From Argyresthia goedartella (lineage: Eukaryota > Arthropoda > Insecta > Lepidoptera > Argyresthiidae), in contig OX463832.1 of assembly GCA_949825045.1 (NCBI GenBank), forward strand, positions 21,012,552 to 21,076,551: a DNA stretch of 64,000 nucleotides, given 5' to 3'. Below are positions 39,861-51,155 of the stretch, one piece after another; position 1 is the first letter of the stretch; each line of letters starts with the position of its first letter. A program made the translations under genes and the position numbers. A model generated the notes under the pieces. That model did no database searches. It was not told the origin of the DNA and saw only the letters and a list, made by a program, of their open reading frames with translations.

Positions 39861-41917
39861 TCGGACTCGTGGTCACACCGTTTTGCTACACTGGTGTGAC
39901 TACGAGTAATTTCTTTTACTCGTGGTTACACTACTCTGAAAAGGATCGTACTTGAAAGATTCATAGAGAGTTAATGAAGTGCTCGAGTCGATAGATAAGG
40001 TCGATTCTAGTACTTTCATACTCCATGGTAGATACATACTCCTTGTACTTAGGTATATTATTGGCACTTGATTAGTCAGATTCTGTGATTCTCAGTCAGA
40101 TTGTTATTGTTTACGGTACATTGATATATTTCGGATATATTACGGTATTTTTATTATTACTGAAAATGGGAACAAGAATTAAAAGAAAACGTGGTGAAGT
40201 CCTTTTAAGCGATGGATACCAATACCATAAACACAAAGTTTATGCAAACCAAACCATTATATGGTTTTGTAGTCAACGCCGAAAACTAAAATGTACGGGT
40301 TCGGTAACGGTCACTGCCAAGGTAAGAAGCAGTTCAACAGCTACCTTCTTCACTTTCGCATTCATAGCACTTCTTTGTCATATTAAGATTAGTGGTATTC
40401 TCCGAATACGAACTCGCGAGGGTTCGGTGAAGTCATGTCCGATCAATCTTAATGGAATTTGGTATATGGGTAGTATTGGGTAGGTATTCGCTCGCTCGTT
40501 TAATAAAACATCTAGCTACTAGTAACTCACCGTTTTTTTTCAGGATGATCAAATTTTAAAACATGTCGACCATATCGAGGAGTGTATGCCGAATCACGCT
40601 AAAAATGAGTTAGCGATGTCTATAGTCCATATGAAGGACGAAGCCAGTACTTCATCGGATTCTATGCCTGTTATCTACAAAAATAATGTAAAATCTCTAT
40701 ATGACAAAGGCATTCACTTAGTCACTGATGTACCTCCGTTTAGCAGTGTAAAGTGCAGCTTATATTCTGCGAGGAATCGCACACTGCAAATGGACAAAAC
40801 TGTTTTTAAAAAGCCGAGCGATGTGAAAGTTCCTGCACCATTTGAAAATTTCAAAGTGGCTGATTATGACTACGAGGATACCAGAATATTGGTATTTTGT
40901 TCAGATGAGGCCAAACAGTTATTAGGAGAAGTGAAAGAATGTTTTTGCGACGGCACGTTCAAAAGTGCACCCAAACCATTTTATCAGCTATTTATTATTT
41001 ACGGTGATTTAGGAAGTTCATCGGCAACAACTAATGTTGTTCCTCTTTTTTTCGTCCTAATGAGTGACAAAAAAGAAAGTACGTACTCGGCGTTGTTTGA
41101 TGTGTTGCATGCCAGATTTCCCGAATGGAAACTGGAAAAGATCCACCTAGACTTCGAAGTAGCAACTTCAAATGCTCTAAGAATAATTTTCCCAAACATC
41201 AAAATTAAAAAGTGCTACTACCATTTTACGAATAGTTTATGGCGCAAAGCTAAATCTCTAGGCATAAAAACAAAGCTTTATCGCCGCATAGTAGGTTTGT
41301 GCACTGCTCTCCCACTGTTGCCCGAGAGCCATGTCAAAGGGGGTTGGGATTATATACAATTGCAATGTGCTGATCTAAAAAACAATAAAATTAACACTTT
41401 TATTGCTTACATGAAGAGAACGTGGCTTAAAAGTGATACGTGCATCAGAGAGTGGTGTGTCAGCAACGAGCGCCATCGCACTAATAATGTCGCAGAAAGC
41501 TACAATTCTGTAATAAACAGAAAAATTAACAAGAGTTATGTCACAATAAATAAATTACTCCATGTTTTACGGGATGATATAACAGTAGACCTGACTAATA
41601 ATAGAACAGCTAATTTCAGCTTAAAAGAACGAAAACACTCGGAAATAGAAAAAGACAATGTTATTTTGAATACACAGATGCAGCTTCTTCATAATCAAAT
41701 AACTATTGGCCATTTTTTGGAAATATTACGTTAGTTTTGAATGATACCTATTTTTCATCTTAAATATAATAGTAATTGTTTCCCGACACTAGCAGGGTGA
41801 CCACGAGTCTTTTATTTTAATCATTTACTGTTGATCACACCACACAGTGTAACCACGAGTAAAAGAAATTACTCGTAGTCACACCAGTGTAGCAAAACGG
41901 TGTGACCACGAGTCCGA
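39861..41917 (+). mobile_element. MULE-type DNA transposon with identical 72-bp TIRs
   Basis: The first 72 bp (39861-39932, starting TCGGACTCGTGGTCACACCG) are perfectly inverted at 41846-41917. Each TIR itself contains an imperfect palindrome ACTCGTGGTCACACC...GGTGTGACTACGAGT. The element encodes one two-exon transposase gene. Identical TIRs and an intact gene suggest recent activity. A clean 9-bp duplication is not adjacent to the ends; instead a 14-mer TAGCATTTGGGAAC lies 4 bp before the left end and 25 bp after the right end. Confidence 0.85.
40166..41734 (+). CDS. MULE transposase with FLYWCH zinc finger
   Basis: Cut-and-paste transposase acting on the flanking TIRs. Two exons, 40166-40321 and 40544-41734, join in phase (CCAAG/GTAAGA donor, TTTTCAG acceptor) to 448 residues. 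Residues 1-65 form a FLYWCH-type finger: GEVLLSDGYQYHKHK, WFCSQRRKLKC, then HVDHIEEC with an H.xH pair. The transposase core follows: CDGTFKSAPKPFYQLF (first Asp), LEKIHLDFEVA (second Asp), KKCYYHF (C..H), and TNNVAESYNS (candidate catalytic Glu). Downstream is a basic/helical tail. No internal stop or frameshift is seen. An upstream in-frame start before 40166 cannot be excluded. Confidence 0.85.
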
Positions 41918-42236
41918 GGTCTTTTTTACATTAAATTCAAAATAGCATTTGGGAACATTAAATTCAAAATAACTTGAGAACAGAAAATATCTAACCGATC
42001 ACCAATATATTTTATCGATCACCAAAAGCACGAAACCAAAACCTAATTGTACCAATAAAATGAGATAAGCTGAATACTTTGAAGCACTAATTACGGTCAG
42101 AGTGTCGATAAGGGGGCGGAAGCCCCCACTTGTAAAATATTCGAAAATTATAACTTTTTGAGGCCGCCATACGTTAGCGTTAGGGTGTAGAAAAGGGGGC
42201 GGGCCCAAAAAAAAAATTTTTTTTTTTGTGAAAAAA

Positions 42237-43465
42237 GACTTAGAAAAATTTCGTAAAAATATTTTTTTTTACTGTTTCTTTTTACCTCGGAATCGTGTAG
42301 TGCTGCTCTTTGCCATCATTTTTGGTCATATACATTTTCCTCGTGCACCTCACCGATTTTGAGATATACGTCATAACGATGTTTGCCATATCGATATCTC
42401 TATAAATAAAGGTCCTAGGGAAAACATACATATGACATAAAATGATGGCCGTAAGGCACCCTAAACGATGCGCAAGTGAAAATATCAAAATTCAAAAAAA
42501 AAAAATTTAGTCAAAAATTTTCTAAGTGTTTTGCCCCCTTACCTACAATACCACCGCTTTCAGCGACTTAGAAAAATTTCGTGAAAATAATTTTTTTTAA
42601 CTGTTCCTTTTTACCTCGGAATCGTGTAGTGCTGCTCTTTGCCATCATTTTTGGTCATATACATTTTCCTCGTGCACCTCACCGATTTTGAGATATACGT
42701 CATAACGATGTTTGCCATATCGATATCTCTATAAATAAAGGTCCTAGGGAAAACATACATATGACATAAAATGATGGCCGTAAGGCACCCTAAACGATGC
42801 GCAAGTGAAAATATCAAAATTCAAAAAAAAAAAATTTAGTCAAAAATTTTCTAAGTGTTTTGCCCCCTTACCTACAATACCACCGCTTTCAGCGACTTAG
42901 AAAAATTTCGTGAAAATAATTTTTTTTAACTGTTCCTTTTTACCTCGGAATCGTGTAGTGCTGCTCTTTGCCATCATTTTTGGTCATACACATTTTCCTC
43001 GTGTACCTCACCGATTTCGAGATATGCGTCACAACGATGTTCGTCATATCGATATCTCTATAAATAAAGGTCCTAGGGAAAACATACATATGACATAAAA
43101 TGATGGCCGTAAGGCACCCTAAACGATGCGCTAGTGAAAATATCAAAATTCAAAAAAAAAATTTAGTCAAAAATTTTCTAAGTGTTTTGCCCCCTTACCT
43201 ACAATACCACCGCTTTCAGCGACTTAGAAAAATTTCGTGAAAATAATTTTTTTTAACTGTTCCTTTTTACCTCGGAATCGTGTAGTGCTGCTCTTTGCCA
43301 TCATTTTTGGTCATAGACATTTTCCTCGTGCACCTCACCGATTTCGAGATATGCGTCATAACGATGTTTGTCATATCGATATCTCTATAAATAATGGTCC
43401 TAGGGAAAACATGCGTATGACATAAAATTATGTCCGTAAGGCACCCTACACGATGCGCGAGTCAT
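42237..43465 (+). repeat. 328-bp tandem array, left arm (4 units)
   Basis: GACTTAGAAAAATTTCGT begins units at 42237, 42565, 42894 and 43221 (periods 328, 329, 327). Each unit carries CCTCGGAATCGTGTAGTGCT, CATATCGATATCTCTATAAA, GGTCCTAGGGAAAACAT and a TAAGGGGGC-like TIR word in inverse (GCCCCCTTACC), so each unit resembles a terminal repeat. Units differ at scattered sites. The repeated 68-codon frame is incidental. Confidence 0.9.
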
Positions 43466-44280
43466 GCATAGTTTGTATGGAGAATGTTGCATATTTTTCG
43501 CGCGGACATTAACCAAACCTTGTTTTTCTAATGCAGAGTAACGAAAAAAGTTATATAGTGTATAGCACTAGAAAAACAAGGTATGGTTGATAGCCGCGCG
43601 AAAAAAAGCACCACTTTTTTATAATTAACATTGATGTATTTCTTCAAACAATACATTCCACCTTTCCTTTCTTACTTACCGGCTTAGAACGGTCAAAATT
43701 ACGACAGGTATATTTAGATTTAATAATAAATATTTTTTCCCATTGTCGTGACTTTGACTTTAAAAAAGGTGGAATCATCATTATGTACAATAATTTCTGA
43801 TTTATCGCTAACAACATTTAACAAGAAATACCAAAATCACAATAAAAACCGTCCACAACGTGTGACGCGACGTATACTATAGTAGAATGTTTTCGTCTGT
43901 CCGAACTCGGTGATAAATCATAGGAGCTAGAGAGTGATATCTTATCTCTTTGTCGCACTCATGCGCAGGATAGGAGTCTATTGTTTTCACATAGGGATGA
44001 GAGTAACTGTAGTCTATAAAGAACTGCGAACTAAAGATAAGCCGAGTCAAAGACGCCGTTATAGTTTGCCTTTTTTCTTAGAATAAGTGTATTGTTTTCC
44101 TGGCGTAGGAATATTGAGATAGTATTCATTGTGACCATATGTGGCAGTTTCCTGCGCATCTGCGCATTAGTCAGTCAGTCATCAGTGTTTGTGAAGTGTG
44201 CACGTGATCGGATCGTAACGAGTTTGGCGGTATCGTTCTATTTTTTATTTCTTGCTTGTTGCTTTCTGTTTTCAACGACA

Positions 44281-45339
44281 ATGCCAATGAGTCCTAGAGA
44301 GCTACTTCTTGCTAGAAAATTTAATTTCATAACTTTCATGGTTATGATTTCTAACGAGGAGACTGCCCAAAGAGCAGCTGAGGATTGGTTGCTGATTCCA
44401 ACTCGGACAATACGCTGTCAAAGTTGCAGAAGCACCATGATTAAGGAATCGAAGACCAGTTATAAACTGGGCTTCCGTTGGCGTTGTCGTAGGAACAATT
44501 GCAACCGTTCGGCAAATCCTTTAAAAAATACTTTTTTTGAACGCAGTCGCCTCAGTTTTCTGGATACCCTGAGGCTAATCATGTATTTTTTCGAAAAGAT
44601 GAAAGTAACAACAGCCGCCGAACACGTCGGGGTAACCAGGAAATCGGCGATACAAGTGTATCATTTTTTAAGGGAGGTGTGCGAAGTGGCTGAGGCGCAT
44701 GATCGCGAAATGATAGGCGGTGATGACGACATTGTAGAGGTAGATGAGACGCACTTGTATACACGTAAATATCACCGTGGTCGACTCTTGCGACGTCAAA
44801 CGTGGTCGTTTGGTTGCATGAGTCGGCTTACGAAACGTTTACACGTTGAGTTAATTCCCGATAAATCCCGGGCAACTTTAGACGCTATAATCGCGGCCAA
44901 CGTGCGTCAAAATACCTTTATAATGTCCGACATGCATCGATCTTATTTGGGGGTAGACCTTCGCCTAGGGATGCGTGGACACGCATACGTTAACCATAGC
45001 CTTAACTTCGTGGCAGGCACTAGGTCGCTCCCAGTCCACCCTACATTAGGCAACTCAGTACCTGGCACTACCAATGTGTTAGTGAAAGTCCACACTAACA
45101 CATTGGAGCGCCAGTGGCTGGAGTTGAAACGTCAATGTCGGACTTGCCGCAGTGACCGTAGGTTGAAGTGGTACATGGGCGAATTCATGTATCGCAGTAA
45201 TGTTTTAAAACACTTACCATCTAAAGCCGCTCGTTTTCGTCGTCTCCTCCGGGATATTCATAGAGTTTATCCCGGCTTGGGAAAACGCGGCATCAAGCCT
45301 AGCAATTGCCGCTGTTCGCCTAATTGTCCAAGGCAATGA
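44281..45339 (+). CDS. Merlin/IS1595-like (ISXO2-type) transposase
   Basis: DDE transposase of the Merlin superfamily, related to bacterial IS1016/IS1595. The start at 44281 (MPMSPRELLLARK) gives 352 residues. The frame is open upstream to 44092 (63 extra codons, hydrophobic, unlike the family), so I prefer the later Met. Features: a zinc-ribbon-like IRCQSCRSTM with WRCRRNNC; a helix-turn-helix region FFEKMKVTTAAEHVGVTRKS; first catalytic Asp in DIVEVDETHLY; KYHRGRLLRRQTWSFGC; second Asp in FIMSDMHRSYLG; and NHSLNFV then VHTNTLERQWLELKRQC with the catalytic Glu. The C terminus is Cys-rich (CRCSPNC). No stop or frameshift is seen, so the enzyme may be intact. Confidence 0.88.
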   Translation: MPMSPRELLLARKFNFITFMVMISNEETAQRAAEDWLLIPTRTIRCQSCRSTMIKESKTSYKLGFRWRCRRNNCNRSANPLKNTFFERSRLSFLDTLRLIMYFFEKMKVTTAAEHVGVTRKSAIQVYHFLREVCEVAEAHDREMIGGDDDIVEVDETHLYTRKYHRGRLLRRQTWSFGCMSRLTKRLHVELIPDKSRATLDAIIAANVRQNTFIMSDMHRSYLGVDLRLGMRGHAYVNHSLNFVAGTRSLPVHPTLGNSVPGTTNVLVKVHTNTLERQWLELKRQCRTCRSDRRLKWYMGEFMYRSNVLKHLPSKAARFRRLLRDIHRVYPGLGKRGIKPSNCRCSPNCPRQ

Positions 45340-46116
45340 GTGATACTTGAGTTCGCCCGTCGATGATTGTGTAATATAGTAGTCAAATCATAGTTATATT
45401 AAGTGTTGATTTTTCAGATTTTTATTATATTATTATGTTGAATTTGATTTTGCACGATTTGCTTTTACTTTTATTTTGTATTTTTTACTGTGATTTTGGT
45501 ATTTCTTGTTACAGGTTGTTAGCGATAAATCAGACATTATTGTACATAATGATGATTCCACCTTTTTAAATACGCCAAAGTCACGACAGTGGGAAAATAT
45601 TTATTATTAAATCTAAACATACCTGTCGTAATTTTGACCGTCCTAAGCCGGTAAGTATGAAGGGAAAGGTGGAATGCATTGTTTGAAGAAATACATCAAT
45701 GTTAATTATTAAGAACGCAATGTTATATAGGTATTTCTATACGCAGGCGGTTTATCTATGCGCAATGGCGCAGGTACCTGTCCCAATTATTGAATTATTA
45801 TATTAACCCGTCGCGTCAACCGTAACAATCTTTTTTTTGTTTGAATTGCAAAGTACAATGATTAAGAGTGGTGCTTTTTTTTCGCGCGGCTATCCATATG
45901 GTATGGTATGGATAACCATACCTTGTTTTTCTAGTGCTATATAGTGTAACGAATAAAATTTAGCTCGACATGTATACGTCTACACAGTGAGTTAAAGGAG
46001 CTCAAAGTTCGTAACTTTTTTCGTTTCTCTGTTCTGCATTAGAAAAACAAGGTTTGGATAATGTCCGCGCGAAAAATATGCAACATTCTCCATACAAACT
46101 ATGCATGTTGATACTC

Positions 46117-47342
46117 GCGCATCGTGTAGGGTGCCTTACGGCCATCATTTTATGTCATACGCATGTTTTCCCTAGGACCATTATTTATAGAGATATCGAT
46201 ATGACGAACATCGTTGTGACGCATATCTCGAAATCGGTGAGGTGCACGAGGAAAATGTCTATGACCAAAAATGATGGCAAAGAGCAGCACTACACGATTC
46301 CGAGGTAAAAAGAAACAGTAAAAAAAAATATTTTCACGAAATTTTTTTAAGTCGCTGAAAGCGGTGGTATTGTAGGTAAGGGGGCAAAACACTTGGAAAT
46401 TTTTTGACTCGGTTTTTTTTTTTTTGAATTTTGATATTTTCATTTGCGCATCTTTTAGGGTGCCTTACGGCCATCATTTTATGTCATACGCATGTTTTCC
46501 CTAGGACCTTTATTTATAGAGATATCGATATGACGAACATCGTTGTGACGCATATCTCGAAATCGGTGAGGTGCACGAGGAAAATGTATATGACCAAAAA
46601 TGATGGCAAAGAGCAGCACTACACGATTCCGAAATAAAAAGAAACAGTAAAAAAAAATATTTTCACGAAATTTTTCTAAGTCGCTGAAAGCGGTGGTATT
46701 GTAGGTAAGGGGGCAAAACACTTAGAAAATTTTTGACTAAATTTTTTTTTTTTGAATTTTGATATTTTCACTTGCGCATCGTTTAGGGTGCCTTACGGCC
46801 ATCATTTTATGTCATATGTATGTTTTCCCTAGGACCTTTATTTATAGAGATATCGATATGACGAACATCGTTGTGACGCATATCTCGAAATCGGTGAGGT
46901 GCACGAGGAAAATGTATATGACCAAAAATGATGGCAAAGAGCAGCACTACACGATTCCGAAATAAAAAGAAACAGTAAAAAAAAATATTTTCACGAAATT
47001 TTTCTAAGTCGCTGAAAGCGGTGGTATTGTAGGTAAGGGGGCAAAACACTTAGAAAATTTTTGACTAAATTTTTTTTTTTTGAATTTTGATATTTTCACT
47101 TGCGCATCGTTTAGGGTGCCTTACGGCCATCATTTTATGTCATACGCATGTTTTCCATAGGACCATTATTTATAGAGATATCGATATGGCAAACATCGTT
47201 ATGACGTATATCTCAAAATCGGTGAGGTGCACGAGGAAAATGTATATGACCAAAAATGATGGCAAAGAGCAGCACTACACGATTCCGAGGTAAAAAGAAA
47301 CAGTAAAAAAAAATATTTTCACGAAAATTTTCTAAGTCGCTG
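46117..47342 (-). repeat. 328-bp tandem array, right arm (4 units)
   Basis: GCGCATC(G/T) landmarks at 46117, 46446, 46774 and 47102 mark four units (periods 329, 328, 328), inverted relative to the left array. Some variants (TGACGAACATCGTTGTGACG versus TGGCAAACATCGTTATGACG) are shared between particular left and right units, which suggests exchange between arms. Confidence 0.9.
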
Positions 47343-47718
47343 GATGACGAGTCGAAATTTTTCTAAGTCTTTTTTTCAAAAAAAAAAAATATTTTTTTCG
47401 GCGCTCTGTTTTTTTTGCCCCCTTACACAGGTAGAACAAAGTAACCATAGCAACTTTACATAACCAGGCAAAACTAAATTTGACAGAAACACGTTTGCTT
47501 CTAACCAAATTAGGCACCAAATCTAAATTGTGCAAGGGAAGGATTTATCACGATCAATTTCTAATTTTTAGCAGCACAACACTTAGCTTTGTATGCACTC
47601 CGACGAATATGCAGAAAAGGCGCGTGAATGGCCTGCACTTCCTTTTATACCATCTTGCCACCGCCCCGCTCCTTGAAAGGCCTTTCCGTCTGGATTTGGC
47701 GCGCTATCGAACACGTTC

Positions 47719-48578
47719 TAGTCTTGTGTCCACAGAACACAATTACCTTGTGTCGGTCATGTACGATGAACGATTAGGAAACGTTACTGTGCAATGAACG
47801 AAAGGAAACATTTCCCTTCGCTAATCGGACTTTCGGTCTATTCGGACATCGCTCCCACAGATAATATACTAGTAGTACCTAATCGCTCCGAGATTGGCGG
47901 GCGGGAGCCATACCGAGAGCAGGTGTGCGGTGCGACCCATAACAGAAAGGAACCTTACCAACCATTCCAGATGGTCTATTGTTCTCTGAACTCGCTCTTT
48001 CGGTCAATTGACTGGCGTAGGTATTGCAATAGAGATCAGTTCTTGCTTATTTCGTAATGAGACAAAATGCAATCCATAGCTTCGTTTCGTTTGGGTTTTT
48101 TTGTGCGTAAGTGTTAGGTATTTGTTTACATTTTTTTATCTGTTTTAGTCAACTCGCAACCGAGAAATGTATCGCTCGCCTGTGATAGTCAATAGTTAAT
48201 GCATTTAGTACTAAGCCTGTTTAAGTATGAAGGGAAATCAAATATTATTTAATTAAAATAAAACAGCGTAATGTTATGATGTGAGTATAATATTGATCAA
48301 GTTTCTGCTCTGCACGAAAGGAAAGGTTAACCTATAGCTCCATTTTTATTCTTAAGATCCAACGTCCTAATAGTACTAATAAAGCTGTTAGAGCTTACTG
48401 GTACACTGGCTGAAATGTCCTAGTACGGAGCGCTCTCAGATGACTGAGCAGGCATATTTTTTTATTCTTAAGATCCAACGTCCTAATAGTACTAATAGAG
48501 CTGTTAGAGCGTACTAGTACACTGACTGAAATGTCAGTACGGAGCGCTCTCTCTGATGACCGAGCAGGCACAAGACTA
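47719..48578. mobile_element. non-autonomous element with 8-bp TSD, copy B
   Basis: TAGTCTTGTG...CACAAGACTA is bordered by the perfect duplication ACACGTTC (47711-47718 and 48579-48586). Internal words match copy A (26965-27693) in reverse: GATCCAACGTCCTAATAGTA and GTACGGAGCGCTCTC repeat twice near the right end. It has no transposase. Confidence 0.85.
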
Positions 48579-48827
48579 ACACGTTCTATTTTCGAAGCTG
48601 TGATTGGTCCGCTCCACGCAGGTTATCCAATTTCATCGGAACACCACTGCCGTCAAGTTGCCTGTTCTGACAGCACTGAGTGTTGCTATAGGCAATTATT
48701 CACACAAGTATTATTACCCTACAAATATTTATGTTCCATGATGAGTAGTTTAGTTTATAAGTAGGTGACCTCATGTGACGAATTGTATTAGATACCTAAG
48801 TATTTCAATGGCATAAGCGCCCGAAAC

Positions 48828-48925
48828 AAATGCCACGGAAAAGGACACCCATCCAGTGCCCGTCTCGGCCAGATGAATCTATCCGCACGACGCACGATCT
48901 TTTCCGATGTGCGAGCTTTAAATAT
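48828..48925 (+). repeat. LINE 3'-region-like repeat
   Basis: AAATGCCACGGAAAAGGACA, CCCATCCAGTGCCCGTCTCG and GACGCACGATCTTTTCCGAT resemble the reverse complement of 3745-3860. Family not identified. Confidence 0.45.
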
Positions 48926-49138
48926 ATATTTTAAAACTGCTCTATATACATAACTATATCTCCAGGCGTTGTAAGGTGTTTTGTTCGAGTCCGTGTCCTA
49001 GCAAGAAAGTACGATTAAGACAGCGATCCTTTTATGCTCATATTTCCCGTCGACCCCATAGCTCAACTGCACAGCACAACTATAATTGTGTCGTCACATA
49101 GTACTAGAAAAAAAAATGGTCCCATGGCACAAATATTT

Positions 49139-49300
49139 GACCGAGCGCGCGAAGCGACTCCGTTTCAGGATTGGGCAATTTTTGCTTTCGTATGATTGTT
49201 TGTTTGTCTGTCTGTTCTCCCCTACAGGTCGCATTTTTGAACCGATTCCCGTGAAATTTTGTGAGCAGGTTGGATAATGAAATGGATTTTTTTTGTCGAT
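49139..49300 (+). repeat. lepidopteran repeat with 'CCTACAGGTCGCATTTT'
   Basis: GACCGAGCGCGCGAAGCGAC, TTGTTTGTCTGTCTGTTCTC and CCTACAGGTCGCATTTTTGA; counterpart at 18105-18260. Words such as GCTCAACGGAT recur at about 49370 and at 58455-58480. Confidence 0.55.
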
Positions 49301-50030
49301 TCAGTTTTTTTTTTTTAAATGGCAGAGATATGGCGTTTTCAAATTTTAAAATTCGCTACAACCCAAGCGGCTCAACGGATATTAACAAATGAGGTGTCGT
49401 TAGATTCGTGGAGACCGTGAAAGTGACACAGCTATATAATTTTAGTAAAAAGTCAATAGATTGTATTTTAGATAACAAAATGTAACTTTACAAAGTTATT
49501 GGTTCGGCTATTTTTATACTCCATGTACGTAACCAGGAACATTCATAAGTTTGTATAAGTTATTATAACAGGCCATTGTACATTAAACAAACACTTGAAA
49601 TTTACAGGTGCTCGTAACATGTATGTACTTAGTTTACGATGGTTTTGGTGCGGTTTCACTCCATGTACATAGGTAACCAAGTGCATCCATAAGTTTGTAT
49701 CTTAGCAGTTCAACTTTCCACCGACATGCTCGCGAGGTCTACAGCTCACAGAGCAACTAGTTTAGTTGGTCTATGGACCCATATCCATGATAAGTTTGTT
49801 GATTTCCGCTACGTTAGCTCAACTTAATATCTTCAAAGTACATAAAAAATCATTTTTGACACCTTTATGTCATAAATTTATGTCATATATTTTTAGAGCC
49901 GACTAGATTTACACTTACCAGCCAAACTTGCTTAGATAACGATTTTTGTGACAAGTAAAGGTGTAATTAACTGCTTACCTCCGATCATAGTGGTCAAACA
50001 GTTTCATTCCCAATTGCTATTAAGGATAAG
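49301..50030. other. gene-free repeat-rich stretch
   Basis: A doubled phrase CTCCATGTACGTAACCAGGAAC / CTCCATGTACATAGGTAACC (about 49520 and 49660, shown in part) followed by CATAAGTTTGTAT marks a dispersed repeat. No gene seen. Confidence 0.35.
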
Positions 50031-50039
50031 ACTGGTCCA

Positions 50040-50912
50040 TCATTTTATAGGCCTATTACATCCCTTAGACTAGAGACAAATACGAAAAACTTAGATATAA
50101 ATTTGCCAGTACCGGATTTTAATGAACAGAACCCAAACAAAATCTACTCAGACTTCTTCAACATTATTCAGACATAATTCAATAATTGTGTTTTTAAATT
50201 AAAGAAAGTCATTGACTACAACGGAAAATCTAAATTTAATGACTGAACCTGACCTTTATGAACAAAAAACCTATAACTGAACGAAAATTTCATGACTATG
50301 TTAAAATATTCCAAAACTTTCAAGTTGGTTTGTACAACTGCAAAAATTCAATGAAATTCAATAAATTCAAATAATAGAATGAAAACAGTTTGGCAAATAA
50401 TAAACCGTGAAACTGGCAAAGTTATAATGGGACAATGATTTCTGCCTAAAGATAGGTGATGATGTTGTTAAATCCAGCGCTGATGTTGCTCGAGCTTTTT
50501 AAACCTTCTTCACCAATGTACCCTTACTCACAACAGATCGTCTAAATTCATCTCCATATGAAGGAGTCTTTATTAAAAAATAACTCTAGCGTCAGTTTTT
50601 AAAATTTCATCATGTATATCCCCAGGACATTTTCAAAATAAACATTTTAACATTTAAACAAATTACTTAACTTAAAAAATACGGAAGACCTGTTACTGAA
50701 GCAATGAATTTGACTAATATACCCCATTAGTCAAATTCATTGCTTCAGTAATTCTAGTTATAGCCCCACACTTAGCTTATATATTCAATAAATGTGTTGA
50801 CGATGGGGCTTTCCCAGACCTCATGAAACACAGTAAAGTGATACCTCTGTTCAAGTCGGGAGATAAGGGCGATCCTTCAAATTTCAGACCAATATCTGTT
50901 CTTCCAACACTA
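50040..50912 (+). pseudogene. Jockey-like LINE, 5' half split by insertion
   Basis: A decayed LINE reverse-transcriptase region on the plus strand. The clearest frame is at 50760-50911: APHLAYIFNKCVDDGAFPDL, MKHSKVIPLFKSGDKGDPSN, FRPISVLPTL. The 'F...K...V.PLFKSGD....NFRPISVLP' block is the start of the RT domain in Jockey/CR1-type elements. The frame then stops abruptly at the OTU-LINE insertion and resumes at 56495. Many stops upstream show age. Confidence 0.75.
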
Positions 50913-51155
50913 TGAATGAATGAATGGTGCTTCTCCAGCCAGGGTTCTAAACCTGTTCCGGTCTTTCGGCCGGCATACCAGAGAGCACGAGTTTTGAGGG
51001 GGGGCGGAGTGACCTGCTCGATAGGAGAGGAAGGAGCGTGAATTCAATCGAACGACTCTTCAGCCTGAAGCCAATATAGGATATGTGGAATGGGGAGGAT
51101 ATAGGATTTGGAGAGCAGCTGTTGTTTTCTTCAAGTTCATGTTTTCCTTCTATTT

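Larger units (their letters stand above)
42192..47424 (+). mobile_element. Merlin-type transposon with array-bearing inverted arms
   Basis: A central transposase gene is flanked by arms of about 1.65 kb (42192-43858) and 1.95 kb (45475-47424) that are inverted copies. Outer ends read AGGGGGC then A/T runs then GACTTAGAAAAATTTCG, and mirror each other imperfectly. Each arm holds four tandem 327-329-bp units; inner arm parts also match in inverse (TCAAACAATACATTCCACCT; CATCATTATGTACAATAATT). The right inner arm has two extra blocks (about 45712-45865 and 45950-46020) not in the left. I see no obvious 8-9-bp target duplication at these ends. Confidence 0.75.

Noticed and set aside
44092..44280. 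63-codon N-terminal extension of the Merlin transposase
   Set aside because: Hydrophobic and unlike the family; an in-frame Met at 44281 gives a normal start.
42282..47293. A 68-codon frame repeated eight times (four minus-strand in the left arm, four plus-strand in the right arm) in the Merlin-like element
   Set aside because: Both strands are open in each unit, and differences between units change residues freely. The repetition follows from the 328-bp tandem array, so no gene is called.
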